Assembly: GCF_031455295.1 (NCBI RefSeq)
Contig: NZ_JAVDSL010000002.1
Coordinates: 434,001-498,000 of the forward strand
DNA: 64,000 bases
DNA from: Leifsonia sp. 1010
GTDB lineage: Bacteria > Actinomycetota > Actinomycetes > Actinomycetales > Microbacteriaceae
Reading direction: 5' to 3'
Shown here: one piece after another, positions 34,833 through 43,378 of the stretch
Layout: the number at the start of each line of letters is the position of its first letter
Numbering within the stretch: the first letter of the stretch is position 1
Translations under genes and position numbers: made by a program
The notes under the pieces: model-generated
Database searches by the model: none
Told to the model about the DNA's origin: nothing
Seen by the model: the letters and a program-made list of their open reading frames with translations, nothing else

Positions 34833-36031
34833 TGCCGAAGGGAGTTTTCGCCGAGTCCGGCGCCGACCTGCGCCTGGAGGGCATCAAGAAGAGGTTCCCG
34901 GGCTTCACCGCCATCGAGGAGCTCGACCTCACCATCCCCGCCGGCTCGTTCTTCGCACTGCTCGGGCCGAGTGGATGCGGCAAGACGACGACCCTGCGCC
35001 TGGTCGCCGGGCTGGAGGAGCCGACCGAGGGACGCATCCTCATCGGCGGTCAGGATGTGACCCGCACCAAGCCGTTCCAGCGCCCGGTGAACACGGTGTT
35101 CCAGAGCTACGCGCTGTTCCCGCACATGACGATCCTCGAGAACGTCGCATTCGGGCTGCGCCGCCGCCGCATCGGCGACCCGGTCGCGAAGGCGCACGAG
35201 GCGCTGCGGCTGGTCGAGCTCGACCACCTGGCGGCCCGTCGCCCCGCGCAGCTCTCCGGCGGCCAGCAGCAGCGCGTCGCCCTCGCCCGCGCTGTCGTGA
35301 ACCGGCCGGCGCTGCTCCTGCTCGACGAGCCCCTCGGGGCGCTGGACCTGAAGCTCCGCCGCCAGATGCAGCTCGAGCTGAAGTCGATCCAGACCGAGGT
35401 CGGTCTGACCTTCGTGCACGTCACGCACGACCAGGAGGAGGCCATGACCATGGCCGACACGGTCGCGGTGATGAACAAGGGCCGCATCGAGCAGATGGGG
35501 TCGCCCGAGATCCTGTACGAGCTCCCGGCGACCGTGTTCGTCGCGAACTTCCTCGGCCAGTCCAACCTGTTCGCGGGTCCGGTGCAGGAGTCCGGCGGCG
35601 AGACGATCGGCGTCGACGTGGGCGGGGAGCGCATTCAGGTACCCCGGTCGCGGGCGCAGCGCACGAGCGGTTACGTCACGGTCGGCGTCCGCCCGGAGAA
35701 GCTGACGCTGCATGAGACGCCGGAGACCATCCCGTCCGGCGCCAACCGCCTCGGGCCCGGCCGCGTCACCGACGTGTCGTTCAGCGGCGTGAGCACGCAG
35801 TACCTCGTCGACGTGCCCGGCATCGGGACGATCGTGGTCTTCGCGCAGAACACCACCAGCGGACCCGTCGCCGCCCTCGGCGCCGAGGTCTGGGTGGCGT
35901 GGGACGCCGGACACACGTTCGTGCTCGCGGACGAGCCGCCCGCCGACGGCCGGTTCTCGGACGACGCCGACACGCAGGCGATCGCGGCGCAGGCGCGCGA
36001 GCGGATGCTGACGGAGCTGGAGGAGGCGTAG
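34832..36031 (+). CDS. Polyamine ABC transporter ATP-binding protein
   Basis: This 399-residue PotA-type ATPase has Walker A LGPSGCGKTTTLR, the Q-loop FQSYALFPHMT, signature LSGGQQQRVALARA, Walker B LLLLDEPLGALD and H-loop FVHVTHDQEEAM, followed by a C-terminal TOBE/OB regulatory domain. Its ATG overlaps the binding-protein stop by 1 bp. It energises import through the two permeases encoded downstream. Confidence 0.95.
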   Translation: MPKGVFAESGADLRLEGIKKRFPGFTAIEELDLTIPAGSFFALLGPSGCGKTTTLRLVAGLEEPTEGRILIGGQDVTRTKPFQRPVNTVFQSYALFPHMTILENVAFGLRRRRIGDPVAKAHEALRLVELDHLAARRPAQLSGGQQQRVALARAVVNRPALLLLDEPLGALDLKLRRQMQLELKSIQTEVGLTFVHVTHDQEEAMTMADTVAVMNKGRIEQMGSPEILYELPATVFVANFLGQSNLFAGPVQESGGETIGVDVGGERIQVPRSRAQRTSGYVTVGVRPEKLTLHETPETIPSGANRLGPGRVTDVSFSGVSTQYLVDVPGIGTIVVFAQNTTSGPVAALGAEVWVAWDAGHTFVLADEPPADGRFSDDADTQAIAAQARERMLTELEEA

Positions 36032-36952
36032 ATGGCCCTCGCCGCATTCACGGGGGCGCAGCCGACGAAGGACCAGGAGCCCGCTGTGCGCCGCAAGAGC
36101 GGTATCGCGCTCGTCCTGCTCCTCCCCGGCGTCCTCTACCTCGTCCTGTTCTTCCTCACGCCGCTGATCTCGCTGATCATCACGTCGTTCCAGGCGCCGG
36201 TGGTCGACGGCGACATCGGGCAGTACCAGACGGCGTTCCAGTGGAGCAACTACACCGACTCGCTCGCCGAGTACTGGCCGCAGGTGCTGCGCTCGTTCGT
36301 GTACGCGCTGATCGCGACCGCGGCGGCGCTGCTGATCAGCTACCCGCTGGCGTACTTCATCGGCGTGAAGATGCGCGGTCGTCCGGTGGTGCAGAACCTG
36401 CTGATGACCCTCGTCATCGCGCCGTTCTTCATCAGCTTCCTGCTGCGGACGCTCGCCTGGAAAGCCATCCTCAGCGACGACGGCTGGATCGCCAGCTCGC
36501 TCAAGGCGGTGTCGATCCTGCCCCCGGATGCGCACATCACGGGCACGCCGTTCTCGGTGATCTTCGGTCTGACCTACAACTTCATCCCGTTCATGTGCCT
36601 CCCGCTGTACTCGACGCTCGAGCGGCTGGACATCCGGCTGCTCGAGGCGGGACAGGACCTGTACGCGAGCCCGTGGACGACGTTCCGCAAGGTGACGGTG
36701 CCGCTGTCGATGCCGGGCATCGTCTCCGGGACGCTGCTCACGTTCATCCCGGCGGCCGGCGACTACATCAACGCATCGCAGGACTTCCTCGGCGCCGCGG
36801 ACACCTCGATGATCGGAAACGTCATCGAGAGCAACTTCCTGGTGCTGCAGAACTATCCGACAGCGGCGGCGATGTCCGTCGTGCTGATGGCCGTCATCTT
36901 GGTGATCGTCGGCGTGTACGTGCGACGGAGTGGAACGGAGGAGCTGCTGTGA
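36032..36952 (+). CDS. Polyamine ABC transporter permease (PotB type)
   Basis: This 306-residue membrane protein starts directly after the ATPase stop. It has about six helices, and its EAA loop runs EAGQDLYASPWTTFRKVTVP. The acidic signature EAGQDLYAS is typical of the PotB/PotC permease pair. The stop overlaps the next permease start. Confidence 0.93.
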   Translation: MALAAFTGAQPTKDQEPAVRRKSGIALVLLLPGVLYLVLFFLTPLISLIITSFQAPVVDGDIGQYQTAFQWSNYTDSLAEYWPQVLRSFVYALIATAAALLISYPLAYFIGVKMRGRPVVQNLLMTLVIAPFFISFLLRTLAWKAILSDDGWIASSLKAVSILPPDAHITGTPFSVIFGLTYNFIPFMCLPLYSTLERLDIRLLEAGQDLYASPWTTFRKVTVPLSMPGIVSGTLLTFIPAAGDYINASQDFLGAADTSMIGNVIESNFLVLQNYPTAAAMSVVLMAVILVIVGVYVRRSGTEELL

Positions 36953-37800
36953 CCACGATGGCGACACCCACCGACACGAGCACCCCGCCCAGCGCCACCA
37001 AGGGCCGCCGACGGTACAAGGGGATCGGGCTCGGCGTCTACGCGTTCCTCGCGCTCGCGTTCCTGCTCATCCCGATCATCTACACCTTTGTGTTCTCGTT
37101 CAACGACGCGATCAAGAACAACATCGCGTGGCGCGGATTCACTCTCCGCAACTGGACGAACGTGTGCGACGCGGCCGGGATCTGCGACGCGTTCATGGCG
37201 AGCATCATCATCGGCATCATCTCGACCGTGGTCGCGACAGTGCTCGGCACGATGATCGCCATCGCGCTGATGCGCTACCGGTTCCGCTTCCGGTCGCAGA
37301 CCAGCCTCCTGCTGTTCCTGCCGATGGCGAGCCCGGAGGTCGTGCTCGGTGCCGGACTCGCGGCGCAGTTCCTCAGCCTCGGCGTCAACAAGGGCTTCAT
37401 GACGATCATCATCGCGCACGTGATGTTCTGCATCAGCTTCGTCGTGGTGACGGTCAAGGCGCGCGTCGCGTCGCTCGACCCGGCGCTGGAGGAGGCGGGG
37501 CGCGACCTGTACGGGTCGCCGAACGCCGTGTTCTGGCGGATCACGTTCCCGCTGCTCCTCCCGGGCATCGCGTCGGCGGCGCTGCTGTCGTTCTCGCTCA
37601 GCTTCGACGACTTCATCATCACGAACTTCAACGCCGGTGCGGTGACGACGTTCCCGATGTACATCTACATCGCGGCTTCTCGTGGCATCCCGGCCCAGGC
37701 GAACGTGATCGCGAGCGCCGTCTTCATCCTGACGATCCTCGTGGTGCTGATCTCGCAGCTGACCGCCGCCGCCCGAGCCAAGCGCCTGGCCCGCCAATAG
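36949..37800 (+). CDS. Polyamine ABC transporter permease (PotC type)
   Basis: This 283-residue permease starts with GTG at 36949, overlapping the PotB-type stop by 4 bp (an ATG at 36958 is also possible). The EAA loop is EEAGRDLYGSPNAVFWRITF, the usual PotC form, and SFDDFIITNF near the C-terminus is highly conserved in PotC. It ends the importer operon and is followed by a family B palindrome. Confidence 0.94.
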   Translation: MTTMATPTDTSTPPSATKGRRRYKGIGLGVYAFLALAFLLIPIIYTFVFSFNDAIKNNIAWRGFTLRNWTNVCDAAGICDAFMASIIIGIISTVVATVLGTMIAIALMRYRFRFRSQTSLLLFLPMASPEVVLGAGLAAQFLSLGVNKGFMTIIIAHVMFCISFVVVTVKARVASLDPALEEAGRDLYGSPNAVFWRITFPLLLPGIASAALLSFSLSFDDFIITNFNAGAVTTFPMYIYIAASRGIPAQANVIASAVFILTILVVLISQLTAAARAKRLARQ

Positions 37801-37812
37801 CCCGCGATCCAA

Positions 37813-37880
37813 GCCAACAGCTCCTGAGTTTTTCGCCCGTGCACCGGCGTGTCGGGCGGAAAAACTCAGGAGCTGTTGGC
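37813..37880. repeat. Family B intergenic palindrome, copy B3
   Basis: The arms (core CAGCTCCTGAGTTTTT; 37813-37838 and 37854-37880) pair fully apart from one extra base. The G-to-T change in the left arm relative to B1/B2 is matched by a C-to-A change in the right arm. The loop side CGGCGTGTCGGGCGGAAAAA is identical to B1. It lies between the convergent permease and asparaginase genes. Confidence 0.93.
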
Positions 37881-37886
37881 GTGGGG

Positions 37887-38903
37887 TCAGGCGTAGGAGG
37901 CGCGGATGGCGCCGACGGGCTCGCCGCGGCCGAGGACGGCGAGGTCGAGCTTCGGAGCGACGCGGTCGACATCGTCGTGCGAGAGGGCGCCGGCGTCGGC
38001 GAGCAGACGCAGGGCGACGATGGATGCGGCCCGCAGGCTCCCGTCGAGCACCTTGAGCGTCACGGTCGTCCCGTCGGGCGCGGCCATGACCATGACGCCC
38101 TCCGCCCCACCCTTCGCGAAGACGCCGAGCTCGTCGATGACGACGGTGTTCGCGCGTCCCGGCCCGTCGATCGCCCAGCCGTCCGCGAGCACCGCGTTCT
38201 TCAGCAGCGCCGCGTTGCGGAACAGGGCGAACGGGGAGCCGTCCGACGCGGTCGCAATGCGCTGGATGCCGCGGGCGAGCGCGAGCGGCGACATGGCGTG
38301 CACCGGAGCCCCGCATCCATCGATCCCGGTCGCGACGACCTTCTCTCCGGTGAACCGCTCGACCGTGTCGCGGATGTGCTGCTGGATGGGATGCTGCGGA
38401 TCGAGGTAGCTCTCGGTCGGCCAACCGTTCACCCGGCACGCGAGCAGCATCGCGGCGTGCTTGCCGGAGCAGTTCATGTACAGCGGGTGCTTGTGCTCCC
38501 CGGCGCGGACCAGTTCGTCGCGGGCGGCCGTGTCGAGCGGCCAGTCGGCGGGGCAGCGGAGCGCGTCCTCGGTGAGCTGCGCCTGCGCGAGCAGCTTGCG
38601 CACCACGGACAGGTGCGCCGGAGTGCCCGCGTGGCTGGCGGTGGCGAGCACGGCGCTCGCACCCTCCAGTGGAACACCCGCGCCCATGACGGCGACCGCC
38701 TGGAACGGCTTCATGCTCGAGCGCGGGAGGACCGGCCTGTCGGGAGCGCCGAGGGTGCGGACGATGTCGCCCTCAGGCCCGAGCACGACCGCCGATCCGG
38801 CATGCCGCGACTCGACGAATCCACTGCGCTCGACGACGGCGAGCTCGACGGCCTCAGCGGTGCTGAAGACCGCCGGCGTTCCTGCGTGCGGCTCGGCGCT
38901 CAC
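37887..38903 (-). CDS. L-asparaginase II family protein
   Basis: This 338-residue protein belongs to the asparaginase II (Rhizobium-type) family, unrelated to E. coli AnsA/B. Hallmarks are VERSGFVESRHAG, RSSMKPFQAVA (Ser-x-x-Lys), ASHAGTPAHL and YMNCSGKHAAML. It hydrolyses asparagine to aspartate and ammonia. GTG overlaps the gabT stop by 4 bp, so the two are co-translated. The pairing hints at shared nitrogen-scavenging control. Confidence 0.88.
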   Translation of the reverse strand: MSAEPHAGTPAVFSTAEAVELAVVERSGFVESRHAGSAVVLGPEGDIVRTLGAPDRPVLPRSSMKPFQAVAVMGAGVPLEGASAVLATASHAGTPAHLSVVRKLLAQAQLTEDALRCPADWPLDTAARDELVRAGEHKHPLYMNCSGKHAAMLLACRVNGWPTESYLDPQHPIQQHIRDTVERFTGEKVVATGIDGCGAPVHAMSPLALARGIQRIATASDGSPFALFRNAALLKNAVLADGWAIDGPGRANTVVIDELGVFAKGGAEGVMVMAAPDGTTVTLKVLDGSLRAASIVALRLLADAGALSHDDVDRVAPKLDLAVLGRGEPVGAIRASYA

Positions 38904-40267
38904 AGCGTGGCGATGGCGTCGTCGATCACCGACACGGCGTCGGCGATGAGCTCGTCCGAGACGGCGAGGCTGGGCAGGAAGCGGAGGACGTTGCCCCAGG
39001 TTCCGGCGTTGAGGAACAGGATGCCCTGCTGCGCCGCCGCCTGGACGATCGCGTTGACGGCCTCGGGGTTGGGCTCCTTGGTCGTCTGCGCGGTGCCGGG
39101 CTTGACGAGCTCCACGGCGATCATCGCGCCGATGCCGCGGACGTCGCCGATGATGTCGTACTTCTGCTGCAGCTTCTCGAGCGCCGGCTTGAGCGCGTTC
39201 TCGATGCGGCGGCCCTCGGCGAGGAGGTCGTTGCGCTCGATGGTCTCGAAGACGGCGACGGCGGCCGCCGCGGCGACGGGGTTGCCGCCGAAGGTTCCGC
39301 CGAGCCCGCCCGGCTGCGCGGAGTCCATGATCTCGGCGCGGCCGGTGACGGCGGCGAGCGGCAGACCACCGGCGATGCCCTTCGCGCTGAGGACCAGGTC
39401 AGGGACGACGCCGAAGTGCTCGCTGGCGTAGAAGGCGCCGGTGCGCGCCATCCCGCTCTGGATCTCATCGGCGATGAAGACGACGCCGTTGGCGGTGCAC
39501 CACTCCTGCAGGGCGGCGAGGTAGCCGTCGGCGGGGACGATGAAGCCGCCCTCGCCCTGGATCGGCTCGGCGACGAGGCAGGCCAGGTCGGACGCGCCGA
39601 CGACCTTCTCGAGATACGCGATCGTCCGCGCGGCCGCCTCGGCGCCGCTGAGACCATCGCGGTAGGGGTACGAGTTCGGCGCGTGGTAAACGTCGCCGGC
39701 GAACGGGCCGAAGCCGGTCGCGTACGGCATGGCCTTGTAGTTCATGGCCATCGTGAGGTTGGTGCGGCCGTGGTACGCGTGGTCGAGGACCGCGACGGCG
39801 CGACGACCGGTGAACTTGCGCGCGATCTTCACGCCGTTCTCGACGGCCTCGGCGCCGGAGTTGACCAGCACGGTCTTCTTCGCGTGGTCGCCGGGGGTGT
39901 GCTCGGCCAGGAGCTCGGCGACGCGCACGTACTCCTCGTACGGCGTGATCGTGAACAGCGTGTGGATGACATCCTGCAGCTGCCCCGCCGCGGCCTCCAC
40001 GACCGCGGTCTCGGTGTGGCCCACGGTGGTGACCCCGATGCCGGCGCCGAAGTCGACGAACTGGTTGCCGTCCACGTCCACGAGGATGGCGCCGTTGGCG
40101 CGCGCGATGTAGATCGGCAGGGCCGAGGAGACGCCGGTCGGCACGACGGCCAGGCGTCGCTCGTGCAGTTCCTGCGACTTGGGGCCGGGTACGGCCGTGA
40201 CGATGCGGCGTTCTTGTGGAACGGAGAAGACGGGCGCGGGGGTGCTCACGGTGTCAGTCATGGTCAT
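38900..40267 (-). CDS. gabT: 4-aminobutyrate aminotransferase
   Basis: This 455-residue class III PLP enzyme has [39 protein letters not shown], the cofactor Asp in VVFIADEIQSGMAR and the Schiff-base Lys in [13 protein letters not shown]. It moves the amino group of GABA to 2-oxoglutarate, giving succinate semialdehyde. TAGACT lies 3 nt upstream of the first ATG (40267) and 9 nt before a second ATG (40261), so the shorter start may be the real one. It converges on the polyamine importer operon and is co-translated with an asparaginase. Confidence 0.92.
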   Translation of the reverse strand: MTMTDTVSTPAPVFSVPQERRIVTAVPGPKSQELHERRLAVVPTGVSSALPIYIARANGAILVDVDGNQFVDFGAGIGVTTVGHTETAVVEAAAGQLQDVIHTLFTITPYEEYVRVAELLAEHTPGDHAKKTVLVNSGAEAVENGVKIARKFTGRRAVAVLDHAYHGRTNLTMAMNYKAMPYATGFGPFAGDVYHAPNSYPYRDGLSGAEAAARTIAYLEKVVGASDLACLVAEPIQGEGGFIVPADGYLAALQEWCTANGVVFIADEIQSGMARTGAFYASEHFGVVPDLVLSAKGIAGGLPLAAVTGRAEIMDSAQPGGLGGTFGGNPVAAAAAVAVFETIERNDLLAEGRRIENALKPALEKLQQKYDIIGDVRGIGAMIAVELVKPGTAQTTKEPNPEAVNAIVQAAAQQGILFLNAGTWGNVLRFLPSLAVSDELIADAVSVIDDAIATL

Positions 40268-40286
40268 TCGAGTCTAGCGGCGGTGC

Positions 40287-40292
40287 GAGAAT
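40287..40292 (+). promoter_or_regulatory. -10-like box for the OsmC gene
   Basis: GAGAAT ends 6 nt before the ATG at 40299 and is preceded by TGC. The gabT box (TAGACT, minus strand, 40271-40276) is 10 bp away, so the two promoters face apart across a gap of only 31 bp. Confidence 0.4.
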
Positions 40293-40298
40293 CGAAGC

Positions 40299-40772
40299 AT
40301 GAAGCTCGAGCACGCGTACGCGATCGACCTGCAGTGGACCGGCAACCGCGGGACGGGCACCAGCGGCTACAAGGACTACGGGCGCGACCACGTCGTGAGC
40401 GCCGAGGGCAAGCTCCCCATCGAGGGCTCGGCCGACCGCGTGTTCTTCGGCGACCGCGACCGCTGGAACCCGGAGGAACTGCTCCTCGCGGCGCTCGCGC
40501 AGTGCCACATGCTGAGCTATCTCGCCGAGGCTGCGGGCGCCGGACTCGTCGTCGTGGGCTACACGGACGCCGCGACGGGCACCATGCAGCAGACGGGAAA
40601 CGGGGGTGGCCACTTCACCGAGGTCACGCTTCACCCGCGGGTGACGATCGCCGACCCCGCTCAGGCCGAGCTGGCCGCGTCCCTGCACCGCCCCGCCTCC
40701 GAGAAGTGCTTCATCGCCGCGAGCGTGAACTTCCCCGTCCACCACGTCCCCGAAACCCTCACCCTCGCCTGA
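40299..40772 (+). CDS. OsmC family peroxiredoxin-like protein
   Basis: This 157-residue protein matches the OsmC/Ohr fold. It has the two conserved redox cysteines, in ALAQCHMLSYL and ASEKCFIAASV, and the Glu/Arg-type segment DRWNPEELLLAAL. Such proteins reduce organic hydroperoxides. It is a single gene, divergent from gabT and followed by a family A palindrome. Confidence 0.92.
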   Translation: MKLEHAYAIDLQWTGNRGTGTSGYKDYGRDHVVSAEGKLPIEGSADRVFFGDRDRWNPEELLLAALAQCHMLSYLAEAAGAGLVVVGYTDAATGTMQQTGNGGGHFTEVTLHPRVTIADPAQAELAASLHRPASEKCFIAASVNFPVHHVPETLTLA

Positions 40773-40787
40773 CTCGCGCCTGACCCG

Positions 40788-40861
40788 CCCGCCGTCGAGT
40801 CCGCAAATTTTGCACACGACACGCGGGTGTGCCGTGCAAAGTTTGCGGACTCGACGGCGGG
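40788..40861. repeat. Family A intergenic palindrome, copy A2
   Basis: The 28-bp arms (core CCGTCGAGTCCGCAAA then TTTTGCAC) at 40788-40815 and 40834-40861 pair with a single G-T-type mismatch. The loop contains CGACACGCGG. It sits between the convergent OsmC gene and a small minus-strand gene. The outer arm shares CCGTCGAGTCCGC with A1. Confidence 0.93.
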
Positions 40862-40892
40862 GTGAGCGGAGCGATGGAAGGGACGGGGAGGG

Positions 40893-41129
40893 TCAGGCGC
40901 GGCCGAAGCGCGGAGCGGCGGAGGGCGCCGGGACGGGAGGGGTCGGCGTGACGGACTGCGGCGGCTCGGCGGCCGCCCAGCGCTGGATCGCGGCGCGCCA
41001 GCGCTCGTCGCGCGTGAGCGGCGGCGGCTGGACGACGCCCGAGTCGCGCTGCGCCCGCAGCAGGGCCTCCTCGCGCTGGCGTTCGGCGAGTTCGGCGACG
41101 GAGATGGACCAGAAGAACAGCGGATGCAT
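40893..41129 (-). CDS. Small hypothetical protein
   Basis: This 78-residue protein starts at the ATG at 41129, 5 nt after AGGTGG; a GTG at 41138 would add three residues. It opens with a hydrophobic patch (MHPLFFWSISVAELAERQRE), continues with a charged helix and an RDERWRAAIQRW segment, and ends in a Pro-rich tail. I do not recognise the family. It is divergent from the CGNR regulator and shares its repeat-filled control region. Confidence 0.6.
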   Translation of the reverse strand: MHPLFFWSISVAELAERQREEALLRAQRDSGVVQPPPLTRDERWRAAIQRWAAAEPPQSVTPTPPVPAPSAAPRFGRA

Positions 41130-41153
41130 GATAACCACCTATCTGCGTTGACA

Positions 41154-41196
41154 GGTTACAGGCTACCGTAACCCTCTATTGAGTTACAATGGTTAC
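41154..41196. promoter_or_regulatory. GGTTAC-repeat operator and leaderless promoter of the CGNR gene
   Basis: GGTTAC at 41154-41159 and GTAACC at 41168-41173 form an inverted pair. GTTACA follows at 41183-41188 and GGTTAC at 41191-41196, directly before the ATG. The -10 box TACAAT (41185-41190) lies inside this array and 6 nt from the start. This layout suggests autorepression. Confidence 0.65.
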
Positions 41197-41676
41197 ATGC
41201 GTACGAATGCTCCCGAACTCGGAGCCGACCTGCTGGTCGACTTCCTCAACACGCTCGACGTGGAGGACGACATCGACCACCTGGCCGACGACGAGGGCCA
41301 CCGCCGCTGGGCGTCCGAGCACGGCCTCGAACCGGGGGACCGCGCGACCACCCAGCAGGTTCGGGATGCCCTGCGCGCGATCGTCGACGGAGACGCATCC
41401 CATGCGGCACTTCCGGCTCTCGCGCTTCCCGTCGACGCCGCTCCGGGTTCGGTCGGGCTGAGCCCCCGCACCGCGGCGGACGCGGCCGTCGCCAGCGCGC
41501 TGGTCCTCAGCATCCAGGGCAAGCTCGGCCGCGTGAAGCTGTGCGGGGGAGAGGACTGCCGCTGGGCGTTCTACGACGCGTCCAGGAACGGCTCGCGGCA
41601 GTGGTGCAGCATGGAGGTGTGTGGCAACCGCCAGAAGGCGCGCACGTATCGCTCGAAGGAGCGCGACGGCACCTGA
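41197..41676 (+). CDS. CGNR zinc-finger (ABATE domain) regulator
   Basis: This 159-residue protein starts at the ATG at 41197. The N-terminal ABATE-like helical domain (ELGADLLVDFLNTLDVEDD) probably senses a ligand. The C-terminal zinc finger runs from KLCGGEDCRWAFYDASRNGS to WCSMEVCGNRQKARTYR, with four Cys and the name-giving CGNR. Such proteins are treated as DNA-binding regulators, often autoregulated. Its own upstream region holds repeated GGTTAC sites that it may bind. Confidence 0.9.
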   Translation: MRTNAPELGADLLVDFLNTLDVEDDIDHLADDEGHRRWASEHGLEPGDRATTQQVRDALRAIVDGDASHAALPALALPVDAAPGSVGLSPRTAADAAVASALVLSIQGKLGRVKLCGGEDCRWAFYDASRNGSRQWCSMEVCGNRQKARTYRSKERDGT

Positions 41677-41682
41677 CCGTCG

Positions 41683-42441
41683 CTACAGCCGCTCAGGACG
41701 CAGCGCCCGCTTGACCCGCTCGACCGTGTTCGCGGGCGGCGCCTCGTTGTAGGCGTTGGCGAGCTCCTGCCCGGTCAGCTCGTGGATGGCCGCCATGATC
41801 GCATCCGTCGCCTGACGTCGTGCCCGCCCCGACTCCGCCGGACCGAAGTGCGACACGTCGATGGGCGTGCCGAAGGTGACGGTGATGCGGTGCGGCTTGG
41901 GGAACCGGGCCCCGACCGGCTGCATCTGATCCGTGCCGATCAGCCCGACCGGAACGACGACGGCGCCTGTGGTCAGGGCCAGCCAGCCGATCCCGGTGCG
42001 GCCGCGGTACAGCCGGCCGTCGAGCGACCGGGTGCCCTCGGGATAGAGCGCGAACGCCGCACCCGTGTCGATGATCTTGCGGGACTGGTCGAGCGCCTCC
42101 TGGGCGGCCGCACCGGCGCCGCGTTTGACGCCGACCGCGCCGATCGCCGTGAAGAAGGCGCGGGAGACCCGTCCCTTCAGCCCGGTGCCCTCGAAGTAGC
42201 TGGACTTCGCCAAGAATTGCACGCGCCGTGGAGCCGTCATCGGGATGACGACCGAGTCGATGAACGAGAGATGGTTGCTGGCCAGGATCACCGGTCCCTG
42301 CTTGGGGACGTTGCGCTTGCCGATCACGCGCGGCCGGTAGACCAGCTTCAGCAGCGGCGCCATCAGGACGCGGCCGAGGAAGTACAGTGCGCCGGGCCTC
42401 TTCACCTCGGCGGCACCATCGTCGGGCTCGTCGATGCTCAC
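41683..42441 (-). CDS. 1-acyl-sn-glycerol-3-phosphate acyltransferase (PlsC family)
   Basis: This 252-residue membrane-associated enzyme carries the acyltransferase motifs SNHLSFIDS (NHX4D) near residue 57 and YPEGTRS near residue 130. It makes phosphatidic acid from lysophosphatidic acid and acyl-CoA/ACP. GTG at 42441 lies 6 nt after TAACCT on the minus strand, a leaderless arrangement. It ends 6 bp from the convergent CGNR gene. Confidence 0.92.
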   Translation of the reverse strand: MSIDEPDDGAAEVKRPGALYFLGRVLMAPLLKLVYRPRVIGKRNVPKQGPVILASNHLSFIDSVVIPMTAPRRVQFLAKSSYFEGTGLKGRVSRAFFTAIGAVGVKRGAGAAAQEALDQSRKIIDTGAAFALYPEGTRSLDGRLYRGRTGIGWLALTTGAVVVPVGLIGTDQMQPVGARFPKPHRITVTFGTPIDVSHFGPAESGRARRQATDAIMAAIHELTGQELANAYNEAPPANTVERVKRALRPERL

Positions 42442-42447
42442 CTATCG

Positions 42448-42453
42448 AGGTTA
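42448..42453 (-). promoter_or_regulatory. -10 box for leaderless start of the acyltransferase
   Basis: TAACCT on the minus strand, 6 nt before GTG 42441. Confidence 0.6.
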
Positions 42454-42511
42454 AGCGCGGTCGTATGCCGATGACGGCATGCGGTCGTGCGCAGACGCTG
42501 CGGCATGCCGC

Positions 42512-43369
42512 TCACGGCTCGAGAGGGTTCTTCTCGGGGCAGCCGAAGCCGGCGGTGTACACCAGGCACGCCTCGACGATGCCGGTGTAGCGCACGGCCA
42601 GTGGGCTTCCGAACCACGCCGTGTAGATCCGCGAGAAGTTGAGGTTGCCGTAGGCGGCGCACGCCCCGCCGTCGCCGCCGAACTTCGTCTCCAGCGTCTG
42701 CGCGTTCGGCTGGTAGGGCGTGTAGTTGTACAGGTTCGCGGTGGCCTGGTTGAGGATGTTGACGCTGCCGGCGCCGCACGTCGCATCCGGGTGGTACTGG
42801 ATGCGGTTGCCGCCGACCTTGTACCGCCAGTCGCCGGGGTGAACCGTGTACTCCCGGAACTGCCACGCCGCCCGGTAGACCTGGTTGAAGAACCCGAAGT
42901 AGCGGGCGTCGCACTCGGCGGTGTCGGGGCAGGCGTACCCGGTGGCCTTCTGGTAGCCGGATGCGCTGGGTGCCGTGAGCAGCGACTGCTCCTTCTGCAG
43001 CAGCACGAGGAGCACGCGGGGGCTGATCGTGCAGGCCTTCGCGACCCGGGCGATGATGCTGCTGGCCCGCTCGTTCGAGCGTGCGGGCATCGCCGTGCAC
43101 CGGTCCTTCGAGGCCTTCTGCGCGGGCGCATCCATCCGGAAGTCCGCGAGGCACGGCGAGTCGTCCTTCGGGCGGCAAGTGCGGTCGTCGAGGAACGACT
43201 GGATCTGCCCGGCCGTCATGGCGTCCGGGTTGTAGAAGCTGTCGTCGCTGATGATGTAGCCCGGATAGAACGGCGTCGGCGGCTCGGCGACCGCGGCCGC
43301 CGGCACGAGCGCGAGCGCCGCCGCGGCGGCGGACGCCGCGGCGATCAGACGCAGGCGAGGGAGCCGCAA
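42512..43369 (-). CDS. Secreted protein of unknown function, actinobacterial 'hemagglutinin-like' type
   Basis: This 285-residue protein starts with TTG, 5 nt after AGGAAC, 9 bp downstream of the FKBP gene. It has a Sec signal peptide (ASAAAAALALVPAAAVA). The mature part carries MTAGQIQSFLDDRTC and later KACTISPRVLLVLLQKEQSL, where the Glu-Gln in a long helix is reminiscent of lysozyme-like/transglycosylase folds. It also has several Cys pairs and an FGFFNQVYRAAWQFREY stretch. Related proteins are usually labelled hemagglutinin without experimental support. A cell-wall role is an inference. Confidence 0.65.
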   Translation of the reverse strand: MRLPRLRLIAAASAAAAALALVPAAAVAEPPTPFYPGYIISDDSFYNPDAMTAGQIQSFLDDRTCRPKDDSPCLADFRMDAPAQKASKDRCTAMPARSNERASSIIARVAKACTISPRVLLVLLQKEQSLLTAPSASGYQKATGYACPDTAECDARYFGFFNQVYRAAWQFREYTVHPGDWRYKVGGNRIQYHPDATCGAGSVNILNQATANLYNYTPYQPNAQTLETKFGGDGGACAAYGNLNFSRIYTAWFGSPLAVRYTGIVEACLVYTAGFGCPEKNPLEP

Positions 43370-43378
43370 CGCTTGTTC

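Noticed and set aside
5801-40861. Palindromes as phage attachment sites or insertion-sequence ends
   Set aside because: No integrase, transposase or target-site duplication was seen, and each copy is a self-contained hairpin between intact genes.
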